Assembly: GCA_964617665.1 (NCBI GenBank)
Contig: CAZUAH010000453.1
Coordinates: 1 to 11,274 of the forward strand
Source of the DNA: JADHUC01 sp964617665
GTDB taxonomy: Bacteria; Planctomycetota; Planctomycetia; Pirellulales; Pirellulaceae
Length of the DNA stretch: 11,274 bases
Reading direction: 5' to 3'
This document shows, in pieces, positions 1-6,269 of this stretch (the first letter of the stretch is position 1; each line of letters begins with the position of its first letter). The notes under the pieces were generated by a model. It worked only from the letters and a program-made list of their open reading frames with translations. It searched no databases and had not been told where the DNA came from. The translations under genes were made by a program, and so were the position numbers.

Positions 1-1371
1 GGCAATCACAAAGCCCTTCAAGTCTTCGCCGCCTTTGGCAACGAGTCCGCCGCAAGCGTGATCAAAGTCGATGACGATGCGGTTGCCGTCTCGCGTGCAG
101 GATCTATATATCGGTCCAGTCGGTGCGATATCTTCGCCGTGAACCGAAGCCAGCGCCCATTGAGCGAGCCGCTTGCCCACATCCTGCTTGTTTCTCGGGT
201 GAATGTCGTTGGCCTCTCCGATGTCGATCGTCACCGCCATTCCCGTGTTCGCAACACACAGCGTCTTCAGCATACCTTCCTGAACCAACACCCAGCCGGA
301 GGTCTCGTCGGGCTGCTCTTGCGGCTGCTTGAAGTTAGGGAGTTGTACCCAGGCAAAGGGAAAGTCGCCTTGTCCCCAACGATCTCGCCAGTCGGCAATG
401 AGCGTCTTCAGTTGATCGTGATAGAGATGTGCGAATCCACGACCGCTGCTGTTTTCGCCCTGATACCAAATCGCACCGCGGATCGTGTAGGGAATCAGCG
501 GATTGATCTTGCCGTTGAACAGATTCGACGGATAGTTTCGGTCTTGGTGAGGTTGCGCGGACTGACGAGGCCGGCGCGGAGCGGGTTTGCCCGCTTCCTT
601 GGCCTTCGCCCGTCGTTTTTCCCACTGTTCCATCGCTTTTTCGAATCGCACTTTGGCCGCATCGGCATCGAAGTCCGCATCGACCTGCTTCCAGGCGTCC
701 AGTCGCGGTTTGATTGCCGGGACCGCCCCTTGGGCGGGCATGCTGGTCCACGATTCGATCGACGTTCCGCCCACCGACGAGTTGATCAGACCAATTGGTA
801 TGTCCAGTTCTTTGTGCAGACTGCGGCCAAAGAAGTAGGCAGTGGCCGAGAAGGCGTTGACGGTCTCTGGGCTGCACATGCTCCAATCACCCACGCAACG
901 GTCCTGGGGCTCCAGTGCATGACCCGAGTTGACCTTGAACATCCGAATCTTGGAATAGTTCGCCGACGCCGCTTCTTGCTCGGCGTTCGTTACACGATTG
1001 ACTGTCATCGCCATATTCGATTGGCCGGAGCAAAGCCAAACCTCTCCCACGTTGACGTCGCTGATCACGATCCCGGAGTCCGCGCCTCGCACCAGCATCG
1101 TCAGTGGGTCGCCGACGGAAAGTGGCTTGAGCTTCGCAGACCAGCGCCCCTTCTCGTCGGCTGTCGCCTCCGACTGCTGGTCGGCCACAATTACGGTGAT
1201 TGTCTCGCCGGGATCGGCCCATCCCCAGACAGCCACGGGCATATCGCGTTGCAGCACCATGTGATCGCTGAACATTGCAGGAAGCGTGACTTCCGCCATA
1301 AGTGGCGCCAAACCGGCAGATGCGACTAGCAGGACGGCGGTCATCACGATTTTGATGGTGAAATGCCTCAC
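1..1371 (-). CDS. Sialate O-acetylesterase-like secreted SGNH esterase (C-terminus cut by window edge)
   Basis: Reading from GTG at 1371 leftward gives 457 uninterrupted residues to the window edge, so the 3' end is missing. The GTG is chosen because AAAGGAG lies 7 nt upstream and the product begins with a signal peptide: basic RHFTIK start, hydrophobic core about residues 9-25, probable cleavage after LMA. An internal ATG at 1344 is a weaker alternative. The mature part opens with the family's typical TLPAMFSDHMVLQ. The nucleophile motif SGQSNM is at residues 115-120 (Ser118), IWYQGENS at 301-308, and the Asp-His dyad motif NDIHP at 388-392. A Lys/Arg/Pro-rich insert at about 232-280 is typical, from memory, of planctomycete members. 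The family removes O-acetyl groups from sialic acids or other acetylated sugars; the actual substrate here is unknown. Probably periplasmic or secreted. It lies downstream of a membrane protein and a glycosidase-like gene, suggesting glycan breakdown. Confidence 0.93.
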   Translation of the reverse strand, partial: MRHFTIKIVMTAVLLVASAGLAPLMAEVTLPAMFSDHMVLQRDMPVAVWGWADPGETITVIVADQQSEATADEKGRWSAKLKPLSVGDPLTMLVRGADSGIVISDVNVGEVWLCSGQSNMAMTVNRVTNAEQEAASANYSKIRMFKVNSGHALEPQDRCVGDWSMCSPETVNAFSATAYFFGRSLHKELDIPIGLINSSVGGTSIESWTSMPAQGAVPAIKPRLDAWKQVDADFDADAAKVRFEKAMEQWEKRRAKAKEAGKPAPRRPRQSAQPHQDRNYPSNLFNGKINPLIPYTIRGAIWYQGENSSGRGFAHLYHDQLKTLIADWRDRWGQGDFPFAWVQLPNFKQPQEQPDETSGWVLVQEGMLKTLCVANTGMAVTIDIGEANDIHPRNKQDVGKRLAQWALASVHGEDIAPTGPIYRSCTRDGNRIVIDFDHACGGLVAKGGEDLKGFVIA

Positions 1372-1528
1372 GGTGCTTCTCCTTTGTCCATTGCGATTGT
1401 TGTAGCGAGATAATCCAGCGAGTATTCTACAAAGCATCGCCGTCGAAACATACTTGGGTAATCAAGATCAACGGGAGATGGTCATGAGCCGCCCAAGCCG
1501 GACGATCGTCCAAACGAACTCGAATAGC
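1372..1528. other. Intergenic region with a 12-bp palindrome
   Basis: This 157-bp spacer separates the membrane-protein gene from the esterase gene. It holds the esterase ribosome binding site and a perfect 12-bp palindrome, GGACGATCGTCC, at 1500-1511, just past the membrane-protein stop. No T-run follows on the minus strand, so I do not call a terminator. No convincing promoter was seen. Confidence 0.4.
1379..1385 (-). promoter_or_regulatory. Ribosome binding site of the esterase gene
   Basis: AAAGGAG on the minus strand, 7 nt before the GTG at 1371. It decides the start: the nearby ATG at about 1393-1395 is in another frame and stops after seven codons, exactly over the GTG. Confidence 0.75.
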
Positions 1529-2173
1529 TCATCGGAAGAAGGACCGCATCAGGCCAAGTACCACTGCGACGACAAGAACGACGCCCATTAGAAACAGCAG
1601 ACTTACCTGTTGCCTGGGGATTGTATCGGCATCGTACCGCAGGCTTGCCATCCACTGGGCGATGGGTCTGGCGCCGAATACCAACAACAGTCCACAGACG
1701 AGATAGACTCCTGTGTGGACGGCATCATGGACAACGAAGCCACCGCCGCGTGGTCCCCACTCGACGAGTTCCCCCGCCAACCGGACGGCCGGCGCTACCG
1801 CCAGCAGCATCGCGTAGATACCCAGGGCAAACGACGCGATGCGGAAAAGGTCGCCAGTTCCCACTTTGCCGAAGCTGAGGTCAGACGTCCCAGTGGCCGG
1901 CTGGGGATACAACTTTGACGCGATCCAGCCAGAGTAGGCAAGGATGAGGACACCGACAGCAATTCGAACACCAAAGCTCATCGTCCCGGCAAGCCAGAGC
2001 CGCAGTTGCTCTCCTCCGGTCATCGAACCCGCTGGAGCCCAGAAAAGCTGTGAAACGGCAAGCGGAATGAGGCTCACGCCTCCGAAGATGAACCACAGCC
2101 CCATTACACGCAAGGCAACCAGCGAAAGTTCCTTCCCTGGAAAAACTCTCTCCTGATTAGACGAATCATCCAC
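1529..2173 (-). CDS. Multi-spanning inner-membrane protein of unknown function
   Basis: This 214-residue product is not one I recognise. It starts at GTG 2173; an in-frame TGA lies four codons upstream, so no longer form is possible, and GAGG lies 10 nt before the start. The first 18 residues are polar, followed by four or five hydrophobic stretches at about 19-46, 62-88, 108-135, 148-170 and 187-210. The last ends in a short basic tail (RSFFR), consistent with an integral membrane protein. Charged residues in the loops are few, and no catalytic or transport motif was found. It lies 45 bp downstream of the secreted glycosidase-like gene on the same strand, so co-transcription is likely. A role in the same process is only inferred from position. 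Confidence 0.8.
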   Translation of the reverse strand: MDDSSNQERVFPGKELSLVALRVMGLWFIFGGVSLIPLAVSQLFWAPAGSMTGGEQLRLWLAGTMSFGVRIAVGVLILAYSGWIASKLYPQPATGTSDLSFGKVGTGDLFRIASFALGIYAMLLAVAPAVRLAGELVEWGPRGGGFVVHDAVHTGVYLVCGLLLVFGARPIAQWMASLRYDADTIPRQQVSLLFLMGVVLVVAVVLGLMRSFFR

Positions 2174-2218
2174 GTCTTTGGTACCTCATGGACGCTGTTA
2201 TTGGCGTGGCAGATCGAA

Positions 2219-4867
2219 TCACTGCATCTTTCTTAGCTCTTCGTCGATGAGCCGGCAATCTTGTGCAAAGTCTTCGGGGCTGCCAACGAGCAAAACTTGG
2301 CCCTCGCCTGCTTCCAGGTGGATTTGAGCGAGACTATCCGTGACATCCACTCGTTCGATCATGTCGTAGACGCGGCCATTTCCTGCGACAGACAGGTCCA
2401 CGGTCTGTGGTCCAAAGCCGTCTAGCGACGCAACAACAATGTATCGGGCTTCGCCGGGGTATCCCTCTCGTTTCGTGAAGCTGTGAGCGATAACACGCGG
2501 GTTGCTGCTTGTCACAAAGCCCTCCTCTTCGTAGTCCCGTTCCAGGCGACATAGCAGCGGTGCCACTTGCTTTACGCGGCGGAACAGTTCGGCGGCGGCT
2601 CGCGTGTTGGCCGTTTCTGTCCAGCCGACATCCCATAGGTGATGAACCTCCGGCCGATTGGCCACGGCAGCGTAGAACATGATACCGGTTGCGCCTTCGG
2701 CGATCGCCACCCACCCTTGTAGTTTGATTTCGCCAGGCTCCGGCGTCCTCATGCCGTTTCGGTAGCCGTAGTTGGGTGGATCCAGCGGCGCGGTCTCGGC
2801 AGTGCCCCAGCTCTGCGGCATCATCCACAGGCTTGCCCCGTGTTGGCGGCAGGCCCGATAGTAGCCGGCGACTCGGCCGCGATAGTACGGAACCGATCGT
2901 CCCGGATTCGACGGCCCGCTGCGCGACGACCAGAAGAACGGGTAGAAATCGTGAGTGACGACAAGAGGCTTGTTCGTCTCCAGGTCGGCAATGGCGGCGG
3001 CCAGATTGTTGTGCAGAACAGTCGGTGGATTATTTGGGATCGACGCGCGCACGAGCCCGTAATACGGCGGCAGTTCGCGAGACAGTTCCGGCCCGATCTC
3101 TTCCGTCAAGCTCCATGCTGCCAAGCTCCAATGATTGCGGAACTTGGGTAACCATTCGCGAGCACGCGGCAGGATGACGTTCTCCAACGAGCGCTTTCTC
3201 GCCTCGGCGGTCGCCAGATGTTCGTAGTACATCGCTCCCTCGCCTCCGCCCTGATAGATCAGGCGGATGCCCCGCCGTTCGGCGAGTGGCAAGATGCGCT
3301 CAAGATCCTGCAGGTTGCCGTTCGAGACATAGACGGCGTTCATATGAAACTTGTTCATCTGGTCGAACAACCACTCGCATTCTTTGTCCGAGCGGCTGCA
3401 AATGCCGTCGTAGAAACCCATGGGAAACCACTCTTGGATCGGTGGAATCGGACGCTTAGGCGGTTTTTTGTCGGACAACGGAGATGTGTAGTTGGCAATC
3501 TTTGCTGGTACCTTTCGCGTGACGGCTGGCGGCGGATTTTCATGCCACAGGCAGATGCTGTCGACGTCGTAGATGCAGGGATCGTTGGGGCGGCTGAAGC
3601 CTGGAAGGGCCGTCCAATAGAAGTTCATAGCGACCACTTCATCGCGTCGGAAGCCACTGATATCGAACGTCTGGAAGTTCCACTGACGCCCAGGTCGAGG
3701 ACGAACATATTGGTAGTGCGTATCGGCATTCTTGATGCCAAACAGGATCGCTCGCATCGGAGCGTCACGGAGAACGCGGCTAGCGATGCTAACGCGGTTG
3801 TGCTTGGCCAGGTCTAGCGATGGCAGTGAACGATTCAACCCAAAATCACGACCGTTGGCAGGAAAAGTGGCTCGCGCGAAATGCTCGCCTGTAAAGGCCA
3901 GGCCGTTCTCCGGGCTGCTCTCCATTAACCTGCAGCCGCCCCAGCGAAGACCATCTTCAAAGTCGTCCCACATCCGCTCGGTCTGCGGGCGCTCGGTCCA
4001 TCGCAGAACGACACGGGCACGGTGCGAACTATCATCGTCATCCGTGAGTTTCAAGTCGTTCTTGCCCGTCTCGAGCAACGGCAGTTTCAAACCTCGTGTA
4101 TCGAGTTGAGCTTCGAAGAACGTGTAGTACAGATCAACCGCGGTACCCTTCGGAGCTTGAGCCGACAGCTCCAGAAACACCCTGCTCCGATCGAGTTGGT
4201 CAAAGACCACAGGAAATCGTCTTGCCACCTGTTCAGGACCGACTCTGCGCTCGTCGATCAACTGTCCACGCTTTCTATCCCCATAAATCCGAACTCGAAT
4301 GGCGACGCCCTTCTTTCCGAGGCTATCGCAGTTGGAGGCGATCCGAAGTGAGCGAATCTTGATGGGCGAAGGAAACGCGATTTCGTAGAACGCAGGCTCG
4401 TACGTGCGATTGTAGTACAATCGCAACAGGTTCATGTCTCCGCCAAGACAAGTCACCGATTCCAGCGGGTCGTATTTCCACTTGTCGTATTCGACCAACG
4501 TTCGCGGGTCGATCCTCTCACCGTCACGAAATTCCGGCCCACGGAAAATATCGAAACCGGCATGGTATCCCCAACTTCCCGTTCCATTTGGTCGAAGGAC
4601 GAGAACACTCTCGCTGAGCAAGCTCTCGGTGAGTCGCGCACCATTCAGCGTGACGCCTTTCGTCTTGCGAACCGGCTTCGCCATACGATCCGGCTGCCCA
4701 ACGACGTAGAGGGTCGGGACAACAGGAGGTCCCGGATTTTCGACGGAGATCACTTGGCAGGGCTGATTCAATTGAATCTCGACCTCGGCAGCCATGGCAA
4801 AGTGCGCAATTGTCGAGCTAAGAGACAAGCCGATAGACAGCCAACGCAGCAAGCACGATACTCGCAT
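2219..4867 (-). CDS. Large secreted glycoside hydrolase-like protein with N-terminal beta-sandwich modules
   Basis: An 882-residue exported protein starting at ATG 4867, preceded by a G-rich run (GGGGGG about 5 nt upstream). Residues 1-26 form a signal peptide with basic CLLRWL, a hydrophobic core and likely cleavage after AMA. Residues about 140-260 look like a discoidin-type beta-sandwich (SPIKIRSLRIAS, then strands ending in YYTFFEAQLD). Residues about 298-440 begin WDDFEDG and end YDVDSICLW, resembling CBM11/CIA30-type galactose-binding-like modules. A proline-rich linker (about 443-476) leads into a region at 480-775 with the alternating pattern of a TIM-barrel glycosidase: WFPMGFYDG, HMNAVYVSN, GIRLIYQGG, WSLTEEIG (589-590 Glu pair), PLVVTHDFYPFFW, ASLWMMPQSWG, EGATGIMFYA. 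Residues 780-862 form a C-terminal beta domain. Acid residues Glu589/590, Asp640 and Glu724 are candidate catalytic groups. Family, substrate and catalytic activity are inferred; I could not place it in a named GH family. Confidence 0.72.
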   Translation of the reverse strand: MRVSCLLRWLSIGLSLSSTIAHFAMAAEVEIQLNQPCQVISVENPGPPVVPTLYVVGQPDRMAKPVRKTKGVTLNGARLTESLLSESVLVLRPNGTGSWGYHAGFDIFRGPEFRDGERIDPRTLVEYDKWKYDPLESVTCLGGDMNLLRLYYNRTYEPAFYEIAFPSPIKIRSLRIASNCDSLGKKGVAIRVRIYGDRKRGQLIDERRVGPEQVARRFPVVFDQLDRSRVFLELSAQAPKGTAVDLYYTFFEAQLDTRGLKLPLLETGKNDLKLTDDDDSSHRARVVLRWTERPQTERMWDDFEDGLRWGGCRLMESSPENGLAFTGEHFARATFPANGRDFGLNRSLPSLDLAKHNRVSIASRVLRDAPMRAILFGIKNADTHYQYVRPRPGRQWNFQTFDISGFRRDEVVAMNFYWTALPGFSRPNDPCIYDVDSICLWHENPPPAVTRKVPAKIANYTSPLSDKKPPKRPIPPIQEWFPMGFYDGICSRSDKECEWLFDQMNKFHMNAVYVSNGNLQDLERILPLAERRGIRLIYQGGGEGAMYYEHLATAEARKRSLENVILPRAREWLPKFRNHWSLAAWSLTEEIGPELSRELPPYYGLVRASIPNNPPTVLHNNLAAAIADLETNKPLVVTHDFYPFFWSSRSGPSNPGRSVPYYRGRVAGYYRACRQHGASLWMMPQSWGTAETAPLDPPNYGYRNGMRTPEPGEIKLQGWVAIAEGATGIMFYAAVANRPEVHHLWDVGWTETANTRAAAELFRRVKQVAPLLCRLERDYEEEGFVTSSNPRVIAHSFTKREGYPGEARYIVVASLDGFGPQTVDLSVAGNGRVYDMIERVDVTDSLAQIHLEAGEGQVLLVGSPEDFAQDCRLIDEELRKMQ

Positions 4868-5004
4868 TGCATCCCCCCGCGAAATGAAAGAGTTGTGGCG
4901 TAGAGGCGAACTCTTCGAGAACTCATTGTCGTCGGGATAAGACGGGAGTCAACGGCAAGGGAACCGACGAGGCAAGTGCGGCGTAAGGCGACGCTACTGT
5001 CGAT
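4868..5004. other. Intergenic region between receiver gene and secreted enzyme gene
   Basis: 137 bp between the stop of the receiver gene and the start of the secreted enzyme gene. It probably carries the end of one transcript and the promoter of the next. I found only weak 4-bp hairpins, such as GCGT paired with ACGC around 4981-4994, with no T-run. No clear promoter was seen, and this spacer lacks the repeat found in the two spacers to the right. Confidence 0.35.
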
Positions 5005-5463
5005 CTAGCTTCCAGCGTTCTCGTTCGGGCAATCGCTAGTTCGAACGTATTGACTCAAGGTCGAGATGAGCCGTTCCCTGACGCGAAGTTTGTGTACGAA
5101 TGCATCAAAGCCGGCGTCTTGGCAACGCTCAGGAAGTTCGCTTCCATTGTCCTTCGACATCGCGATCACTGGCATGTGTTGTCCAAGCTGACGTAAGACT
5201 GCCAGTGTTGCATAACCGTCGAGCACCGGCATATTGAGATCTGTCAACACGACATCGTATGGTCGGGATTCCAGCTCAGCGGCTTGAACCGCAAAAACTG
5301 CCGCCTGCCCGCTCGAGGCGGTCTCGACCTCAGCACCCGCCGCCTGTAGGAGCCACCTGAGAAGAAATCGCTGAGAAGGCTCGTTGTCGACAACGAGTAC
5401 CCGACAGTCCAGGCTGATCGGATTCACAGTCGCCGTGCCCGGCTGGGTTGCTTCAGCGATCAT
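5005..5463 (-). CDS. Stand-alone response-regulator receiver (REC) protein
   Basis: A 152-residue single-domain CheY-like protein. The frame is open back to 5637, but I place the start at ATG 5463: a perfect AGGAGG lies 5 nt upstream, and the extra 58 codons would cover a palindromic non-coding leader. The REC fold spans residues about 20-142: VLVVDNEPSQR (acidic Asp26, Glu28), phosphoacceptor Asp75 in VLTDLNMPVLDG, Ser103 in IAMSKD as the conserved Ser/Thr, and Lys125 in FVHKL. Two departures from the usual pattern are Asn27, where a second Asp is common, and Leu126 instead of the cis-Pro after Lys. No output domain is present, so it probably acts by protein contact or as a phosphorelay intermediate. 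The partner kinase is unknown; the PAS kinase upstream is the obvious candidate. Transcribed in the same direction as the STAS gene before it. Confidence 0.9.
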   Translation of the reverse strand: MIAEATQPGTATVNPISLDCRVLVVDNEPSQRFLLRWLLQAAGAEVETASSGQAAVFAVQAAELESRPYDVVLTDLNMPVLDGYATLAVLRQLGQHMPVIAMSKDNGSELPERCQDAGFDAFVHKLRVRERLISTLSQYVRTSDCPNENAGS

Positions 5464-5468
5464 GAGTT

Positions 5469-5474
5469 CCTCCT
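5469..5474 (-). promoter_or_regulatory. Strong Shine-Dalgarno site of the receiver gene
   Basis: AGGAGG on the minus strand, 5 nt before ATG 5463. It is the main reason for rejecting the start 58 codons upstream at 5637. Confidence 0.8.
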
Positions 5475-5531
5475 GCGTTCCGATAGTTGGTATCTGATCG
5501 GGGAATGTAGATTCTGCTGGGAGTCTATATA

Positions 5532-5549
5532 CCAAATAGTCTGATTTGG
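5532..5549. promoter_or_regulatory. Inverted repeat CCAAAT-N6-ATTTGG, possible operator or promoter
   Basis: Perfect 6-bp arms around a 6-nt spacer, about 70 bp before the receiver gene. On the minus strand the right arm runs into TGGTATATAG, which resembles an extended -10 (TGnTATA). Only the right half (GACTATTTG) recurs in the paired leader near 6131-6139, so the full palindrome may be chance. Function is inferred. Confidence 0.35.
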
Positions 5550-5613
5550 CGGACGGTGAAGAAAAGCGAGCGAGGCCAATTTGAGGGATATCCCACAGGG
5601 GGATATCCCTACC
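5533..5613 (-). repeat. Leader module, copy 1 (hairpin plus conserved blocks)
   Basis: Read on the minus strand from 5613, this 81-bp stretch aligns without gaps to 6211-6131 with 50 identical positions. Conserved blocks are GGTAGGGA, ATCCC, GGGA, TTGGC, ACCGT and GACTATTTG, all at identical spacing. Its first part is a perfect hairpin: 11-bp arms at 5584-5594 and 5600-5610, loop of 5, each arm containing the palindrome GGGATATCCC. It lies in the leader between the STAS and receiver genes. It could be a shared promoter/operator, a structured RNA leader, or a dispersed intergenic repeat. Confidence 0.65.
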
Positions 5614-5624
5614 TCGCGCGAGGT
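5611..5624. repeat. 14-bp perfect palindrome abutting the hairpin
   Basis: ACCTCGCGCGAGGT is its own reverse complement and shares three bases with the start of leader module copy 1. It is absent from copy 2. It could form a second stem or a protein-binding site; no T-run follows, so a terminator is not supported. Confidence 0.5.
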
Positions 5625-5668
5625 GAGGTTTCTTCATGTGGCAGCGAAGTGCTAGCGACCAGCTACAG

Positions 5669-6037
5669 TCACCGGTGCGACGAACGGTGATGGATGTGGA
5701 AGAACTGGATCAGCATCGTGTGCGTCAAAGCCTCCATTGTCGACTCTGACGGGTCGACAAGGAGCACCACGATGCCTCGTCGATGGTACTTCACGAATGC
5801 GTTGAGGATGCTGCTGGTGATATGGGGCTGGTCGGCCAGGTCGATTAGCAACTCCCCGGGCTTTTGCTGGTCCACTGCCGCGTCCATGAATCGCAACGCC
5901 GCATCTTCCACGGCGCGACCGTCAATTTGCGGGCGCACTGTCATCCGCTTCGTGTCCGGAGCGAACTGAATGGGCAGCATGCTCTGGAGATCGAGGTTGT
6001 TTCCATGGTCTTCCATCGAAACTTGGTTTTCGTGCAT
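5669..6037 (-). CDS. STAS-domain protein (anti-sigma factor antagonist-like)
   Basis: With ATG at 6037 the product is 122 residues. The STAS pattern is visible: strand RMTVRPQIDG, helix AALRFMDAAVD, strand GELLIDLADQ, then ITSSILNAFVKYHRRG (residues 73-88) and IVVLLVDPSESTMEAL, ending in a short His/Arg/Ser tail. In SpoIIAA-type proteins the phosphorylated Ser sits in a D-S-S/T motif before this helix. Here it reads T74-S75-S76, so the Asp is replaced but candidate serines remain. Such proteins usually act in partner switching with an anti-sigma kinase or a sulfate-transporter-type protein; no such partner is in the window. The start is uncertain: ATG 6118 (27 residues longer, with a weak GAGAG) and ATG 6016 are also open, and none has a strong ribosome site. 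6037 leaves a leader similar in length to the receiver gene's. Confidence 0.72.
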   Translation of the reverse strand: MHENQVSMEDHGNNLDLQSMLPIQFAPDTKRMTVRPQIDGRAVEDAALRFMDAAVDQQKPGELLIDLADQPHITSSILNAFVKYHRRGIVVLLVDPSESTMEALTHTMLIQFFHIHHRSSHR

Positions 6038-6130
6038 GGTTGATACCGATTTTGGTACGTTCTTATTTTGCGCAGGCCAACAGACCTGGAAAACGGGCGA
6101 CAAGCGGTGGAGGGGCATCTACCATTCTCT

Positions 6131-6211
6131 CAAATAGTCCGTGCAGAGGAACGGTAGAGACGACGAGAGACAGCCAAGTCGCTGGGTTTCCCTCTGAGGG
6201 ATCTCCCTACC
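6131..6211 (-). repeat. Leader module, copy 2
   Basis: The partner of the stretch at 5533-5613, lying between the LuxR regulator stop and the STAS gene. Minus-strand blocks begin at 6211 (GGTAGGGA), 6177 (TTGGC), 6155 (ACCGT) and 6139 (GACTATTTG), giving the same distances (34, 22 and 16) as in copy 1. The hairpin is imperfect here: GGGAGATCCC, a 5-nt loop, then GGGAAACCC. Identity to copy 1 is about 62% over 81 bp by hand alignment. Confidence 0.65.
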
Positions 6212-6269
6212 AAGTGCCGGGAGGCTGGAGGAGTCGCACATCCTCGTGGGTGGTGAAGTGGCGAGGATA

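Noticed and set aside
335..1222. Two adjoining minus-strand open frames in another frame of the esterase region
   Set aside because: They overlap the esterase in a different minus-strand frame, and their Arg/Ser-rich products match no family.
58..1329. Plus-strand open frame of 423 codons
   Set aside because: It lies wholly antisense to the sialate O-acetylesterase, whose minus-strand frame has a signal peptide and catalytic motifs. Its own product is Arg/His-rich with no recognisable domain.
5549..5579. Sigma-54 (-24/-12) promoter based on the conserved TTGGC
   Set aside because: The matching GC of the -12 element is not at the required spacing in either copy.
5584..5624. Intrinsic terminator after the STAS gene
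   Set aside because: The stems are strong but no T-run follows on the minus strand, and the hairpin is part of a module repeated upstream of another gene.
5464..5637. N-terminal extension of the receiver protein, and a peptide shared with the other leader (both frames read G-R-D/E-I-P and later D-Y-L)
   Set aside because: Mismatches between the two leaders are spread evenly over codon positions, copy 2 hits a TAG shortly after D-Y-L, and a perfect ribosome site precedes ATG 5463. A non-coding element explains it better.
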